In this document: in pieces, positions 63,374 through 64,000 of the stretch
Layout of the letters: every line of letters starts with the position of its first letter
How positions within the stretch are numbered: the first letter of the stretch is position 1
NCBI GenBank assembly: GCA_030524175.1
Contig: JAUNHC010000002.1
Span: 155,977-219,976 of the forward strand
Length of the DNA stretch: 64,000 nt
Reading direction: 5' to 3'
Source of the DNA: Eubacteriales bacterium
GTDB lineage: Bacteria > Bacillota > Clostridia > Lachnospirales > Lachnospiraceae
The notes under the pieces: generated by a model
Told to the model about the DNA's origin: nothing
The model's input: the letters and a program-made list of their open reading frames with translations, nothing else
Database searches by the model: none
Position numbers and translations under genes: made by a program

Positions 63374-64000
63374 ATGAAAGTTCATCACCGGGCAAACAAA
63401 AAAATCCCGGTGTTCCTGTCCGCAGCACTTCTGGCCTCTGCTGTGACTACGACGAGGGCCAATGCTGAAGAAGTAATATATGTTTTCCAGGAAGAATCCT
63501 TCCTTGAAGGGGACTGTGAGGAGTTGTTTGATGATGGAACGTCAATGCTCAACGAATCCAGTGAACAGATAGTATACCCCGGCGGCAGTCAACACGATGC
63601 TTGCTGTGGATATAGAGAGGCACAGCCCGAAATCCCCTGCGACCATAATTGCGTGGATGCAGACGGAGACGGTATAATTGACCATTGTCCGGAATGTGCC
63701 TTCCGGCCCGCTGTATTGGGAAATCCATGTACTTGCGGAATGGGAGAAGTAAATGATGGGAGGCAGGATGAAACCGTAAACGTGCAGACGGAAACAGTGG
63801 AGTCCACAGGGTTCTCAATATCAACGGTAACGCCGGAACCCATAACGGTGTCAGAGCTAACAGCAACACCAGAACCAACGGAAACACCGGAGTCAACGAT
63901 AATTCCGAGGCCGACTGAAATGCCGGAAGCAACCATATCTCCGACAGCACCCCCAGAACCGACTGAGATACCAGAGCCGACGGTGACGCCAGAACCAACT
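63374..64000 (+). CDS. Large secreted surface protein (partial, 3' end outside window)
   Basis: Open from ATG 63374 (after GGGAGG) to the end of the window, 209 codons so far. A signal peptide (MKVHHRANKKIPVFLSAALL, cut near ANA-EE) is followed by a Cys-rich stretch with CDHNCVDADGDGIIDHC, a Ca-binding-like DxDxDG loop of the thrombospondin-3/dockerin kind. From about residue 140 it is rich in Pro-Glu-Thr repeats (TPEPT, EPTETPE), typical of a wall-spanning stalk. It may be an adhesin made under c-di-GMP control. The end (anchor or further domains) is not visible. Confidence 0.8.
   Translation, partial: MKVHHRANKKIPVFLSAALLASAVTTTRANAEEVIYVFQEESFLEGDCEELFDDGTSMLNESSEQIVYPGGSQHDACCGYREAQPEIPCDHNCVDADGDGIIDHCPECAFRPAVLGNPCTCGMGEVNDGRQDETVNVQTETVESTGFSISTVTPEPITVSELTATPEPTETPESTIIPRPTEMPEATISPTAPPEPTEIPEPTVTPEPT

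Overview
The window reads as chromosomal DNA of an anaerobic, low-to-moderate GC Gram-positive bacterium of the Clostridia, most likely a member of the Lachnospiraceae. Pointers are the clostridial class F flavodiiron protein, the DapL lysine route, AspRS2 plus GatCAB for Asn-tRNA, a leucine T-box, a c-di-GMP-I riboswitch, ANTAR-type regulation next to glnA and a SleB-type spore-cortex hydrolase family protein. The genus cannot be fixed from the sequence alone. No phage, insertion sequence, plasmid or CRISPR element was seen.

Layout. 0-16.4 kb is a co-directional block around glutamine and nitrogen: pyrG, gltB, gltD, glnA with an elaborate leader, an ANTAR-domain protein, a non-discriminating aspS, gatCAB, dapL and a small cupin. 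Nearly every enzyme here makes or spends glutamine. 16.4-21.9 kb holds a solute-binding lipoprotein followed by a large membrane sensor (extracellular sensor, PAS, GGDEL, histidine kinase, receiver) split by a -1 frame change at a run of seven T. 21.9-29.2 kb carries an M18 aminopeptidase, a HAD phosphatase, an ArsC/Spx-like protein, the flavodiiron fusion, an M20 amidohydrolase and a LysR regulator. 29.2-33.8 kb has an AEC transporter and a LacI / oligo-1,6-glucosidase / sugar acetyltransferase locus with three copies of one operator.

33.8-40.5 kb has a tyrosine-phosphatase-like gene preceded by a dispersed intergenic element, then a five-gene oligopeptide/metal-type ABC importer. A perfect 52-bp-period tandem array of hairpins and Shine-Dalgarno sequences lies between its permease and ATPase genes. 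40.5-50.2 kb is branched-chain amino acid synthesis (ilvN, ilvC, leuC, leuD, leuA), using a plain promoter, a LysR gene and a T-box. It is interrupted at 45.2-48.1 kb by a patch of small orphan genes and a tRNA-Pro. 50.2-57.7 kb has a LysR/YeiH pair, a second copy of the dispersed element, an NfeD/flotillin pair and an ABC transporter. 57.7-64 kb has a promoter with a very short terminated transcript, a SleB-type hydrolase, thrC, a dGTPase-like gene, and a c-di-GMP-I riboswitch before two surface-type proteins, the last running off the window.

The most interesting unexplained items are: the glnA leader, with an ANTAR-like hexaloop mutually exclusive with a terminator, beside a degenerate-receiver ANTAR gene; the 52-bp tandem array; the dispersed ~125-bp element (two copies and a fragment); the split sensor; and the riboswitch-controlled surface-protein locus.
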